From assembly GCA_963732585.1 (NCBI GenBank), contig CAVSZY010000002.1, positions 215,070-279,069 on the forward strand: 64,000 nucleotides of DNA, in the 5' to 3' direction. A model generated the notes under the pieces. It did no database searches. It worked only from the letters and a program-made list of their open reading frames with translations, and was not told where the DNA came from. Every line of letters begins with the position of its first letter. Position 1 is the stretch's first letter. Made by a program: the position numbers and the translations under genes. Of this stretch, positions 43,351-52,271 are shown one piece after another. Source of the DNA: WLMZ01 sp963732585 (GTDB lineage Bacteria; Actinomycetota; Acidimicrobiia; Acidimicrobiales; Ilumatobacteraceae).

Positions 43351-44253
43351 ATGACCATCAACATCGGAGCGGTGCTCTCGCAGTCGAACGCCGGCACGGA
43401 CCCGGCCGCCATTCGACGCTACGCGATTGAAGCCGAAGCGGCGGGCTTCAAGCACCTCATGGTGTACGACCACGTTCTCGGAGCGACCCCGGAGCGCCTC
43501 GGACCTGGGCCGTTCGGCTCGTTTCCAGGCCCGCCGTACACACACGAGAGCAACTTTCAAGAGGTCCTGACGCTGATCAGTCACCTCGCCGCGGTCACCA
43601 GCACGATTGAGTTCGTCTCCAGTGTGCTGATCTTGTCGCAACGCCAGCCTCAGTTGGCGGCTAAGCAAATCGCAACCGTCGATCTTCTCAGCGGCGGACG
43701 GTTTCGCCCGGCCGTGGGCACAGGTTGGAACCACGCCGAGACCGAGAGCATGGGTGTTGCCTGGTCGGAGCGGACAGCTCGCCTCGAGGAAGGTCTGGCC
43801 GTGATGAGGCTGCTGTGGAACGAGCAGTTGGTCGAGTTCGACGGGCAATTTCATCACCTCAGCGGCGTCGGAATCAGCCCGCGCCCGTCGCGGCCGATCC
43901 CGGTAATGGTGGGTTCGGGTGGCAGCGACGCCGTCCTGCGACGCGTCGTGCGCATCGCTGACGGATGGCTGCCGCTGCTGGTGCCGGGCCTCGACGCCAT
44001 CTCATACCGGACCGCAGTCGCTCGGCTCCACCAGCTGTGCGACGAGGCCGATCGCGATCCGGCAACGTTGCCAGTGTTCGGCCGGGTCTATCTGGGGCCG
44101 GGTTGGCAGGAATGGCTCCTCGAGGCCGTCGAGGTTGGCTGCAAGGACATCGCGATCGGTTTCGGGCCAGGGCCCGGCAGTCTCGACGACCATCTGAAGC
44201 AACTGCTGGATGCCCAGCCCGAGATCGAACGGCTGGTTGGCACCGCCCCGTAG
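43351..44253 (+). CDS. Luciferase-like (LLM) F420-type oxidoreductase 4
   Basis: A 300-residue LLM protein of a different subgroup from the three at 18-21 kb: AAGFKHLMVYDHVLGATPER, TLISHLAAVTSTIEFVSSVL, QLAAKQIATVDLLSGGRFRP and GTGWNHAETESMGV. This pattern is common among F420-dependent LLM proteins (TIGR03619-like). It follows TetR2 after 59 bp; a half-operator (CAAGCA) lies just upstream. The substrate is unknown. Confidence 0.84.
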   Translation: MTINIGAVLSQSNAGTDPAAIRRYAIEAEAAGFKHLMVYDHVLGATPERLGPGPFGSFPGPPYTHESNFQEVLTLISHLAAVTSTIEFVSSVLILSQRQPQLAAKQIATVDLLSGGRFRPAVGTGWNHAETESMGVAWSERTARLEEGLAVMRLLWNEQLVEFDGQFHHLSGVGISPRPSRPIPVMVGSGGSDAVLRRVVRIADGWLPLLVPGLDAISYRTAVARLHQLCDEADRDPATLPVFGRVYLGPGWQEWLLEAVEVGCKDIAIGFGPGPGSLDDHLKQLLDAQPEIERLVGTAP

Positions 44254-44285
44254 ACAAGGGCTCACGACGCACGTTGGGCCGAGCG

Positions 44286-45365
44286 TTAGCCGAACTCGAG
44301 GTGCGCGCCCGTCCGAAGGATCTCGGCCGCGGCGCGCCGGAGCATCGTTCTGGCCAGCTGATCGGCGCGCACTGGCACTGCGTCGAGCGTCAAGATCCCA
44401 ACCGGGATGGCCACGTAGAAGACGAGTCCTGCGCGATATCGCGCCATCGCCATCTGCAAGTCGATCTCGATCCCATGCGTTGCGAGTCGGTCGATGTAGG
44501 CGCTGATCAGGTCGTCGGCACGGGTGGCGGCGACCTCGTCAGCGACCGACTGCGAGATGAAGTAGGCGACGTCGGTCATGCCGTGTGCAACCGAGCCCAA
44601 CTGGTAGTCGAGCGCCATCACGGTGCCGTCAGCGCCGAAGAGCAGGTTGTCGACTCGAAAGTCGCCATGGCAAAACGTGTCTGGCCCGTGCATGCTCTCC
44701 AGCAGCTTCTTTGTGTTCTGGCGTCGGTTGTCGAACACCGCGACAACCTCCGGCGGAAGCTCGTCGGCGACCTTCGGCCTGGCTTTCTCCCAGTCGCCGC
44801 CGAACAGGTCTGGGATCATTGCGTGCAGCATCGGTGAGTCGAAACGCATGAAAGTCTCGGCTTCGGAGTCGAGGTCGTGACCCCAGAACGGCACGTGGAG
44901 GTCGGCCAGCTCGCGGAGGGCGGCGATCGCATCGTCGTATCCAACGCCGGTGATCTGGTCGACTTGACGCATGCCCGAGATCTCGTCCAGGACCAGGACA
45001 AAGCTCTGGTCCTCGGTATTGATCTGCGCCACGTAGCAGCGCGGAACCTTCACGGTCATGTTCACGGCGATCTCGTTGTAGAAACGAATTTCGCGCTCGT
45101 AGAACTTGGTCATGGCGGCAATGAATCGTTGCTGCGGACTGTCGCTGGCGAGCTTGACGATCAGCGTGGCGGGGGCAGAGGTTGCTTCGGTGTACGACAG
45201 CGTGGCGCGATACAACGCGCTCATCATCGACTCGTCGCTGCCAAATCGAGAGACATCGACCGTTGCGACGCACGTGCGGTCATCAAGGTCTCCGTTCGAA
45301 CGCAACAGGTCGGTAAACCACGTCGTCGTCAACTCGTTGACCGTCGGAATTGCTACAGCGTCCAC
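44286..45365 (-). CDS. Aminoglycoside-phosphotransferase-fold small-molecule kinase
   Basis: A 359-residue APH/ecdysteroid-kinase-like protein. ATP-binding Lys fits ATLIVKLAS. The catalytic loop is TFCHGDFRVDNLLFG with the metal Asp in VMALDYQLGS. Relatives sit beside acyl-CoA dehydrogenases and steroid or aromatic degradation genes and may phosphorylate a hydroxyl group before elimination. GTG 45365 follows AGGGGGC. Operator site 9 lies 74 bp upstream, placing the gene in the regulon. Confidence 0.82.
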   Translation of the reverse strand: MDAVAIPTVNELTTTWFTDLLRSNGDLDDRTCVATVDVSRFGSDESMMSALYRATLSYTEATSAPATLIVKLASDSPQQRFIAAMTKFYEREIRFYNEIAVNMTVKVPRCYVAQINTEDQSFVLVLDEISGMRQVDQITGVGYDDAIAALRELADLHVPFWGHDLDSEAETFMRFDSPMLHAMIPDLFGGDWEKARPKVADELPPEVVAVFDNRRQNTKKLLESMHGPDTFCHGDFRVDNLLFGADGTVMALDYQLGSVAHGMTDVAYFISQSVADEVAATRADDLISAYIDRLATHGIEIDLQMAMARYRAGLVFYVAIPVGILTLDAVPVRADQLARTMLRRAAAEILRTGAHLEFG

Positions 45366-45438
45366 ATTGCCCCCTGGTAAGTGCGCTTGCCGCAAATGCA
45401 GCGGCTGATGCCACGATAGTTTTGGTCAGCCGTTTAAG

Positions 45439-45452
45439 CAAGCAGTTGCTTG
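45439..45452. promoter_or_regulatory. TetR-type regulon operator, site 9
   Basis: CAAGCA-GT-TGCTTG, perfect arms, in front of the phosphotransferase gene. Confidence 0.7.
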
Positions 45453-45471
45453 TTAGGCCGGTGAATTGACG

Positions 45472-46266
45472 TCAGGTGAACGAGACGGCGACAAGGCCGA
45501 GGCCGTTGTCGAACTCACAGACAATCTCGTCACCCGCCGAGACTGGGATCGCCCTCACGAACGACCCGGTCAGGATGACGTCGCCGGGAGCGAACGCGAT
45601 TTCGAACTCAGCGAGCTTGTTGGCCAACCAAGCCACCGCAGTCACAGGGTTGCCGAGAACCGCCGATGCTTCGCCTTCCTGCTCGACGACGCCGTTGCGC
45701 GACATCGTGCCGCGCACACGGCGGATGTCGATCTGATCGAGGCGACGCGGGTTGGCGCCCAGAACCGCAGCACCGCACGCGGCAAGATCCGCGATCGTGT
45801 CGACGATGCCGAAACCCTTCCCGAGCTCGACTCGGAAGTCGACGATCTCGATCGCGGGGAGCACGAACTCCGTGGCGCGAATGACGTCGACGGGCAGCAC
45901 GCCCGGACCCTTGAGTTCGGCACCGAGCACGAACGCAATCTCCATCTCGACAATGGGTCTGATGAAGCGTGATCGCTCTACTGGTGTGGACTCGGGAAGG
46001 AACATGTCGTTCGTCATGACGCTGAAGTCGGGCTCGGTGGCGCCGGACATCGACTGCATCGCCTTCGACGTCAGCCCGACCTTGTATCCCTTCACCGTTG
46101 CGCCTTCGCTGAGGCGACGAGCGATGAAGATCTCCTGCACCCGGTACGAGTCTTCGATGTCCATGTCGGGGTACGTCGCGGTGAGCCGCGGGATCGGTGT
46201 GCCGGTGCGGTGCGCCTCGCGAAGGGCCTCGGCGATCTCAGTGCGGGTGGCATGGTCCAGGCTCAT
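45472..46266 (-). CDS. hpaH: HpaH-like hydratase 2 (2-oxohept-3-ene-1,7-dioate hydratase)
   Basis: A 264-residue hydratase: GYKVGLTSKAMQSMSGATEP, FIRPIVEMEIAFVLGAELKG, DFRVELGKGFGIVDTIADLA and AGDEIVCEFDNGLGLVAVSF. The resemblance is to HpaH, which hydrates the decarboxylated ring-cleavage product of homoprotocatechuate. It is the last gene of the hpa operon and its ATG overlaps the aldolase stop by 4 bp. Confidence 0.86.
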   Translation of the reverse strand: MSLDHATRTEIAEALREAHRTGTPIPRLTATYPDMDIEDSYRVQEIFIARRLSEGATVKGYKVGLTSKAMQSMSGATEPDFSVMTNDMFLPESTPVERSRFIRPIVEMEIAFVLGAELKGPGVLPVDVIRATEFVLPAIEIVDFRVELGKGFGIVDTIADLAACGAAVLGANPRRLDQIDIRRVRGTMSRNGVVEQEGEASAVLGNPVTAVAWLANKLAEFEIAFAPGDVILTGSFVRAIPVSAGDEIVCEFDNGLGLVAVSFT

Positions 46267-47042
46267 CGTTGCGTCTCCTCCACTGCGGTACGGACTGTCG
46301 CCAACGCCGCGGCGCTGGCGGAGGCAAGAGCGTTGGTGTCCATCGTGACCGACACCATTTGGAATCCTTGTGCGACGCGCAGCGGCGCAACTTGAGGGTT
46401 CGAGAGCACGGCGAGGGCAACCCCAGCTGCAGCGGCGGCGGCGATGGTGCGGGTGAGCGCAGCGTCGAACACCTCTTTGCCGTCGTTGTCGCCAGGCGAC
46501 AGACCGAGGGCGATTGAGAGGTCGAACGGGCCGACGAACAATGCATCCACACCGGGGACGGCGGCGATGGCCTCCACCTCGGCGAGTGCCTGCGCAGTCT
46601 CGATCATTGGGATCACCGTCACACGATCGTTCGCCGAGCGCATGTACCCGGCACCATCGCGCGTGCCGACACGGATAGGGCCGAGGCTGCGCCTGCCGGC
46701 CGGTGGGTACCGGCATGCGTCAACAGCTGCACGAGCGTCGGCGGCGGTCTCGATCATCGGGATGAGGATCGCTTCGGCGCCGGCGTCGAGCATCCGCCCG
46801 ATGATGCCTGGCTCGTTCCATGGAACGCGCACCACGGCGGCGAGGTCGTGGAGGTCGGCGGCGCGGATCATCTCGAGAGCACCCTCGTAACCCATGCAGC
46901 CATGCTGCATGTCGATGAGTACCCAGTCGAACCCCAGCCGACCGATCGCTTCGATGCCGAGGGCGCCCGGCATCATGCACCATGCGCCATAGGTGACATC
47001 GCCAGCCGCCCAACGCTGGCGCAGCGGCAGGCGTGCGCTCAC
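46263..47042 (-). CDS. hpaI: HpaI-type 4-hydroxy-2-oxoheptanedioate aldolase
   Basis: A 259-residue pyruvate aldolase: VTYGAWCMMPGALGIEAIGR, WVLIDMQHGCMGY (acid-base His), AEAILIPMIETA (metal Glu), VDALFVGPFDLSIALG. It splits 4-hydroxy-2-oxoheptanedioate into pyruvate and succinate semialdehyde. GTG 47042 overlaps the upstream stop (GTGA). The tight overlaps on both sides show that hydratase, aldolase and isomerase are made together. Confidence 0.87.
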   Translation of the reverse strand: MSARLPLRQRWAAGDVTYGAWCMMPGALGIEAIGRLGFDWVLIDMQHGCMGYEGALEMIRAADLHDLAAVVRVPWNEPGIIGRMLDAGAEAILIPMIETAADARAAVDACRYPPAGRRSLGPIRVGTRDGAGYMRSANDRVTVIPMIETAQALAEVEAIAAVPGVDALFVGPFDLSIALGLSPGDNDGKEVFDAALTRTIAAAAAAGVALAVLSNPQVAPLRVAQGFQMVSVTMDTNALASASAAALATVRTAVEETQR

Positions 47043-47899
47043 GATGCGTCCTGGGCGCGGGCGGTGATCGGGCCGAGAGCAACTCTGCGAACGTGACGCG
47101 AGCTGGTCGGCTGATGGCCGATCGAGTGCACGGGAGCAGGGATCTCGGCGACGGTGTTCGTCAACCGTCCGACTCCGTCGACTTCCACCTCCACCACGTC
47201 GCCGGGGGACATCGGCCGCGAGTTGGCCGGCGTGCCGGTGAGCACGATGTCGCCAGGCAGCAGGGTGATATGGCGGCACAGGTCGGCCAGCATGTAGTCG
47301 ATGCCGTACGTCATCGCGGACACCGGGTCCTGCTGCACTACCTCGCCGTTGATGTAGGTCCGTACCGCAGACTCGCGGATGTCGATCCCGCGCACGATGC
47401 CGGGGCCGACCGGACAGAAGCCGTCCATGCCCTTGACACGCAGCATTCCGCCTGAGTCGGTGTCGCGGTAGTCGTGGCAACCCACGTCGTTGGCGGGTGC
47501 GAAGCCAGCGAGATACGACCATGTGTCGTCTGGGGCGACGTTGCGCATCGGCTTGCCGATGATTGCGGCGATCTCGCCCTCGTAGTTCAAGTATTGGCAG
47601 TCGGCCGGGCGCAGCAGCAGACCGCGGTGCGAGTTCATCGCCGTCGTCGGCTTCTGAAAGTACGTCGGCGTGGGCCCCATGGTCACCTCGAACTCGATCG
47701 CCCGCGACGGGTAGTTGAGGTGCACGCAGAGGATCTTCGTTGGGTCACACGGCGGCAGGTAGTTCGCGTCGGCCTCGACGACGCGGCGGCCGTCGCCGAG
47801 CACGAGCTCTTCACCGTCGGGCTGCACCCAGTGCGGGAACCCGTCGTGAAGAATTCGTCGCCATTCCTCGCGCTCGCCTTGCAAGACGTTGGGGCTCAT
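47039..47899 (-). CDS. hpaG: HpaG-type FAH-family isomerase/decarboxylase
   Basis: A 286-residue FAH-fold protein: KILCVHLNYPSRAIEFEVTM, TYFQKPTTAMNSH, YLNYEGEIAAIIG (metal Glu), FAPANDVGCHDYRD, LLPGDIVLTGTPAN. It fits the decarboxylase/isomerase step of the homoprotocatechuate route. It has one FAH module where E. coli HpaG has two; the second FAH gene of the island (37353) is separate. It overlaps HpaI and HpaD by 4 bp each. Confidence 0.84.
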   Translation of the reverse strand: MSPNVLQGEREEWRRILHDGFPHWVQPDGEELVLGDGRRVVEADANYLPPCDPTKILCVHLNYPSRAIEFEVTMGPTPTYFQKPTTAMNSHRGLLLRPADCQYLNYEGEIAAIIGKPMRNVAPDDTWSYLAGFAPANDVGCHDYRDTDSGGMLRVKGMDGFCPVGPGIVRGIDIRESAVRTYINGEVVQQDPVSAMTYGIDYMLADLCRHITLLPGDIVLTGTPANSRPMSPGDVVEVEVDGVGRLTNTVAEIPAPVHSIGHQPTSSRHVRRVALGPITARAQDAS

Positions 47900-48768
47900 G
47901 CTGGTTGCCTTTCGTTGGTGAGGTCGAACCAGACGTGTACCTGGCCGGTTCCGAATGCGTTCTCGTAGTCGGAAAAGAGGCGACCGGTTGCGGTCCAGTC
48001 GCGACCGCCCAGCGCGCCAGCCATGATCAGGTAGTGACCGAGGCGGCCCTCCGGTTTGAACGGAAGGTAGTCGGGGTAGGCGTCGATCACCGCTGCGTGG
48101 TCGCCGAGCGCCCACTTGGCAATGACGCCCTCGTCGAACGCTCGTGCTTCGGGGGTGATCACGAACTCGGCGGCGTTCGGCGTGTGGTAGCGGGAGTTGT
48201 CCAGCGCCGGGAACTTGTGACTCATCCCGCCCGACGCGAGAATCCCCACGCGAGCGCCGCTGCGTGCGATCGCTTCCCCGAGTGCTTCACCGAACGCCAG
48301 GAAGTTGTGTGCTTCGGCGTGTTGGCAGATGCTGACACGCAGCACGGGCTTGTCCCACTGGAGATGGTGGACGACATTGACCGTCGGATACTGGATTCCG
48401 ATGTGCGGGCTGGTGGTGTTCACCACCGGAAGCTTGCGTTCCTTGGAGACTTCGGCCAGCAGGCTCGCCAGAGCGGGAGCGCCCGGGTAGTCGTACGGAA
48501 CGTCGGTGATCAACAATGGCAGTTCATCTGACGTGTAGATGCCCGTGTACCGATCCGCGCCGGCCACGACGTGCGCGGCGGTTGTGAACCAGTGCGTGTC
48601 GATGATGACGAGTGTGTCGACGCCGGCCTCGTCGAGGCCGTTGCGGATGTCTGCGAAGCCAGCGACGAGGGTGGTGTCGTAGCCGCCGTTCATCGCGATG
48701 CGAACGTGTTCGGGCGCCATGATCTGTGGTTGGTGGCTGACGAATGCTGCCGCGTTGATCGTTCCCAT
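47896..48768 (-). CDS. hpaD: HpaD-type (LigB-fold) homoprotocatechuate 2,3-dioxygenase
   Basis: A 290-residue class III extradiol dioxygenase similar to E. coli HpaD along its length: FVSHQPQIM (His12), VDTLVIIDTHWF (His59), IYTSDELPLLI, VGILASGGMSHKF and a C-terminal GTGQVHVWF. It opens 3,4-dihydroxyphenylacetate between C2 and C3 to the semialdehyde. It lies directly after the semialdehyde dehydrogenase in the same operon. Confidence 0.89.
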   Translation of the reverse strand: MGTINAAAFVSHQPQIMAPEHVRIAMNGGYDTTLVAGFADIRNGLDEAGVDTLVIIDTHWFTTAAHVVAGADRYTGIYTSDELPLLITDVPYDYPGAPALASLLAEVSKERKLPVVNTTSPHIGIQYPTVNVVHHLQWDKPVLRVSICQHAEAHNFLAFGEALGEAIARSGARVGILASGGMSHKFPALDNSRYHTPNAAEFVITPEARAFDEGVIAKWALGDHAAVIDAYPDYLPFKPEGRLGHYLIMAGALGGRDWTATGRLFSDYENAFGTGQVHVWFDLTNERQPA

Positions 48769-48770
48769 GT

Positions 48771-50273
48771 TCAGTTCCCCGTTGTCGGTGTCGAGCTAGT
48801 GAGTGAGTCGTGACGAGTGGCGACGTTCTTCACGTCGCAGAAGAAGTCGAAGCTCCAGGTCCCGCCCTCGCGGCCGATGCCCGAGTTACGCGAGCCGCCG
48901 AACGGAGCGGCGAGTTCGCGGACGTAGTAGCAGTTGACCCATACCGTGCCGGCCACCAGTTGGTCCGCCACATGAGCGGTGCGTACCTCGTCGCGGCCGA
49001 ACAGGGTCGCAGCGAGACCGTAGTCCTGGTCGTTGGCAACTGCGATCGCCTCGTCGGCGTCGGCCACCGTGTGCCAGCTGAGCACTGGGCCGAAAACCTC
49101 GCTTCGGAACAGTTCGGAGTTCGGTGTGACGTGGTCGAACATGGTCGGCTGAAAGTACAACTCTCCAGCCTCGTGGCGACCTCCGCCCCACAACACCTGA
49201 GCCCCGTCGCGCACGGCGCGCTCGACGAAACCGTCGACACGTGCCGCGTGCGTTGGGTGAATCAGCGGGCCGATTCTGGTGGCTGGCAGACGAGGATCAC
49301 CAACGACGAGGGCAGCGGCGTGGGCCCGAACCATCTCGAGCAGCTCGTCGGCGATCGATTCGTCGACGATGATCCGGGTTCCGGAGAGGCACACCTGACC
49401 GGCGTTCATGTACTGGCCGGAAATCGTCTGCGCGGCGGCTTCCAGATCGGCGTCCGCAAGCACGACGAATGGCGACTTGCCACCGAGTTCGAAGCTGACC
49501 GGCGTGAGTGTTTCGGCTGCCGCCTTGCCAATGGAACGGGCGGTGGGAGTCGACCCGGTGAAGCTGATCCGATCGATGTCATCGTGGCTGACCAGCGCCG
49601 CTCCGGCGACGTTGCCAATTCCCTGCACGACGTTGAGTACGCCGTCAGGCACGCCCGCTTGAGCGCTGAGTTGCGCGAGCAGCCCGGCAGTCAATGGTGC
49701 CCACTCGGGTGGCTTGATCACGATGGTGCTTCCCGCGGCAAGCGCAGGCCCAACCTTCCATGTGGTCAGCATGAACGGAGCGTTCCACGGAGTGATCAGT
49801 GCCGCGACGCCGCTGGGGTCGAACCTCACCCGGTTGCTGACGAGCGGAGACTCGATGGTTTCACCGAGCTTCAACGCGTGTTCTGCGAAGAACGAGATGT
49901 TGTGCGCGGCGCGCGGAATGGCGGCCCGTTTCAGACCTGCCAGGAGCGAACCGTTGTCGGCGGTCTCCACTGTTGCGATGGCGTCGACGTGGTCGTTGAT
50001 CAGCTGTGCGAACTTCAGCAGGATCGGGGCACGACCCTCGGGGCCGAGTGCCGCCCATGCCGGGAATGCCGATCGGGCCGCGGCCACTGCAGCGTCTACA
50101 TGATCGTGGCCTCCGGCGGCGACATCGGCCAGATGGCTGCCGTCGATCGGTGAACGATCCTCGAACCGGTCGGCAGAGGGCACCCAGCGTCCGCCGATCC
50201 AGTGGTCGGTGGGCACCTCGACGCCGTCGACGGTGCTGATGGTGGGTGTGCTGGTTCCGGCGTTGGTGCTCAT
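48771..50273 (-). CDS. hpaE: HpaE-type 5-carboxymethyl-2-hydroxymuconate semialdehyde dehydrogenase
   Basis: A 500-residue aldehyde dehydrogenase: LITPWNAPFMLTTWKVGPAL, ISFTGSTPTARSIGKAA, catalytic Glu in VSFELGGKSP and catalytic Cys in NAGQVCLSGTRI. It oxidises the HpaD product. It is 2 bp from hpaD and 16 bp downstream of a hydroxylase gene, forming a six-gene minus operon from 51480 to 45472. Confidence 0.88.
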   Translation of the reverse strand: MSTNAGTSTPTISTVDGVEVPTDHWIGGRWVPSADRFEDRSPIDGSHLADVAAGGHDHVDAAVAAARSAFPAWAALGPEGRAPILLKFAQLINDHVDAIATVETADNGSLLAGLKRAAIPRAAHNISFFAEHALKLGETIESPLVSNRVRFDPSGVAALITPWNAPFMLTTWKVGPALAAGSTIVIKPPEWAPLTAGLLAQLSAQAGVPDGVLNVVQGIGNVAGAALVSHDDIDRISFTGSTPTARSIGKAAAETLTPVSFELGGKSPFVVLADADLEAAAQTISGQYMNAGQVCLSGTRIIVDESIADELLEMVRAHAAALVVGDPRLPATRIGPLIHPTHAARVDGFVERAVRDGAQVLWGGGRHEAGELYFQPTMFDHVTPNSELFRSEVFGPVLSWHTVADADEAIAVANDQDYGLAATLFGRDEVRTAHVADQLVAGTVWVNCYYVRELAAPFGGSRNSGIGREGGTWSFDFFCDVKNVATRHDSLTSSTPTTGN

Positions 50274-50289
50274 ACATGTGTCCGATCGG

Positions 50290-51480
50290 TCAGAAGTTGG
50301 CTGAATCGCGAGGCAGGCCGAGGAGCGAGCGGCCGAGCGTCTGGGCTGCGATGTCGTAGTCCGAGTAGGTGTGGGCGCCGGTCATTTTCGAGTCGCGCCA
50401 CAGGCGTTGCATCTCGTTGTGTTGGAACCATGCGCTGCCGCCTGACGCGGTGAAGAGCCGGTCGACGGCATCGATGGCGAGCTTGGTCGCGTATGCCTGA
50501 TTGGACCGCCAGTAGACACCCTCGTCCGGGGTGGGAAGTACACGTGCGCGGGCTTTGCATGTCATCGCGGCCCAGTCGGCTGACAGGGTGGCGTAGGCGG
50601 CACTGACCTGATGGTGGGACTCGGCGAGGCGCATGTAGGCGGGAGCGGTCTCGCCGACGTTGGCGCCTGTGTAGGCGCGCACCCGGCTTGCCGCCTTCTC
50701 TGCGTAGAGGTCGAGGAAGCGGCGCGCGATGCCGACCGACACGGCCGAGAAGCCCAGTGCGAACCAGTGCGCGAAGTGGGTGTGGAAGATGGCCCCGTCG
50801 TTGCTGCCGAACCCCTTCGACTGGCCGCTCGAGAGGCCGTATGCGGACTCGATCCGGTGATCGGGGACGAAGATGTCGTCGACCACGAGGGTTTTGGAGC
50901 CGGTGCCGTTGAGGCCGGCAACGAACCAGTCGTCGATGATCTCGTAGTCGCCGCGAGGCACGACTGCGTAGTGAGTAAACACAGCGCCATCGAGTAGCGG
51001 GTCCGGTTTGCGAAAGCCGAGGATTGCCCACGTTGCGTGATCACAACCACTCGACCAGCTGAAGCGGCCGGAAAGTCGGATGCCCCCGGCTACTGGCTCG
51101 GACTTGCCCAGCGGCGCAACCGAGGACGACACGAGCGCAGTTCGATCGTCGTCCCAGATCTCGTGCTGCAACTCATCGGACATCAGAGCAATCATGTGCG
51201 AGTGCTGAGCGAGCAGGCCCGACGCCCACGCGGTTGACGCACACGCCCCGGCAATGCCGACGAGCGCCGGGCCGTAGACGTCTGCGCCGACTTCCAGCCC
51301 ACCGAAGCGTGTGGGCCGAAAGGCATCGAAGAAACCGGCGTCTCGTAGCGCAGCGACATTCGCGTCTGGCACCTTGCGTTCCCGCTCCGCGAGGGAAGCG
51401 TTGCCTGCAATCAACGGCAGCACAGATGCAACCTGCTCACCGAACGTGTTAGCTATGCGTGTCGCTTCTTCGAGTCGCAT
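50290..51480 (-). CDS. HsaA-like group D flavin monooxygenase 2 (acyl-CoA dehydrogenase fold)
   Basis: A 396-residue paralog of the hydroxylase at 25946: FDAFRPTRFGGLEVGADVYG, ACASTAWASGLLAQHSHMIA, FSWSSGCDHATWAILGFR and QRLWRDSKMTGAHTYSDYD. It is probably the oxygenase part of a two-component phenol hydroxylase. As first gene of the hpa operon it may make the catechol cleaved by HpaD, alongside or instead of the HpaB at 32663. The ATG at 51480 is divergent from TetR3. Confidence 0.85.
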   Translation of the reverse strand: MRLEEATRIANTFGEQVASVLPLIAGNASLAERERKVPDANVAALRDAGFFDAFRPTRFGGLEVGADVYGPALVGIAGACASTAWASGLLAQHSHMIALMSDELQHEIWDDDRTALVSSSVAPLGKSEPVAGGIRLSGRFSWSSGCDHATWAILGFRKPDPLLDGAVFTHYAVVPRGDYEIIDDWFVAGLNGTGSKTLVVDDIFVPDHRIESAYGLSSGQSKGFGSNDGAIFHTHFAHWFALGFSAVSVGIARRFLDLYAEKAASRVRAYTGANVGETAPAYMRLAESHHQVSAAYATLSADWAAMTCKARARVLPTPDEGVYWRSNQAYATKLAIDAVDRLFTASGGSAWFQHNEMQRLWRDSKMTGAHTYSDYDIAAQTLGRSLLGLPRDSANF

Positions 51481-51496
51481 CGACGTTGAACCCCAT

Positions 51497-51554
51497 CCCC
51501 TGTTGAAGATCCCCTGTTGAAGTATCTCGCGTGGAAGATCGTTATTGTAACGAT
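51497..51554. promoter_or_regulatory. TetR3 operator and adjoining direct repeat in the hpa promoter
   Basis: ATCGTTA-TTG-TAACGAT (51538-51554) is a perfect 7-bp inverted repeat upstream of both TetR3 and the hpa operon. Next to it, CCCCTGTTGAAG is tandemly repeated at 51497 and 51511 (14-bp period). The sequence is unrelated to the CAAGCA palindromes, so this operon has its own control. Confidence 0.5.
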
Positions 51555-51609
51555 TGCTCCAGTTGGAATGATCGGTACACTAACGCTCCGATGCGGTAGA
51601 GTCAAGAGC

Positions 51610-52271
51610 ATGTCGGTGAGAACCACAAGGGCAAATGGCCGTGCGTCACGACAGCAAATCCTCGACGCGGCTGCACAGATCGCTACTGAGTGCGGATACC
51701 AAGGCACCAGCATGAGCGCGGTGTCCAAACGCTCGGGTCTGCCGAACAGTTCGATCTACTGGCACTTCGAGAACAAGGAAGATCTGTTCATCGCGGTGAT
51801 CAATGAGAGCTACGAGCAATGGAACAGCGAGCTCGCAGCTGCCCACGCCAACGCCGAGCGCGGCAGGGGTAACAACTTCGAGCACCTGTATGCCCGATTA
51901 GGGCGAGTTCCCCGACTTCATCCGACTGGGGCTGATCCTGACTCTTGGAGCGGGCGCCCGACGGCGAGGGAACAGCCACGACACCGATTCCTCGAGATCC
52001 GCCAGGAGTCGATCAGAAGTCTCCGTATTGCCCTGGTTCGCGACTACCCCGATCTGGATCCGCGAGCAGGCCGACGCGCTCGCCGCCGTTGACTCTGGGG
52101 TTGATCGACGGCTCGTTCGTCGCCTCCATGGCCGGCGAGTCGACTCAAACCCCGCGGATGTTGAGCAGCGCTGTGCACGCGCTCGCCCGAGCGATGATCT
52201 GCGAGGATTTTGACGCGGCGGCGAAGCACAGCACGGATGACGTGCGGAAGCAGACGGAGATGACGAAATGA
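51610..52271 (+). CDS. TetR family regulator 3 (multiply frameshifted)
   Basis: The N-terminal HTH is intact (RQQILDAAAQIATECGYQGT followed by MSAVSKRSGLPNSSIYWHFE), with an ordinary TetR recognition helix different from TetR1/2. The frame then changes near 51897 and at least twice more; pieces such as EFPDFIRLGLILTLE, RQESIRSLRIALVRDYPDL and LGLIDGSFVASMAGE lie in different frames. The last frame ends at TGA 52269-52271, overlapping the next gene. Divergent from the hpa operon, it is its likely repressor. Confidence 0.75.
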
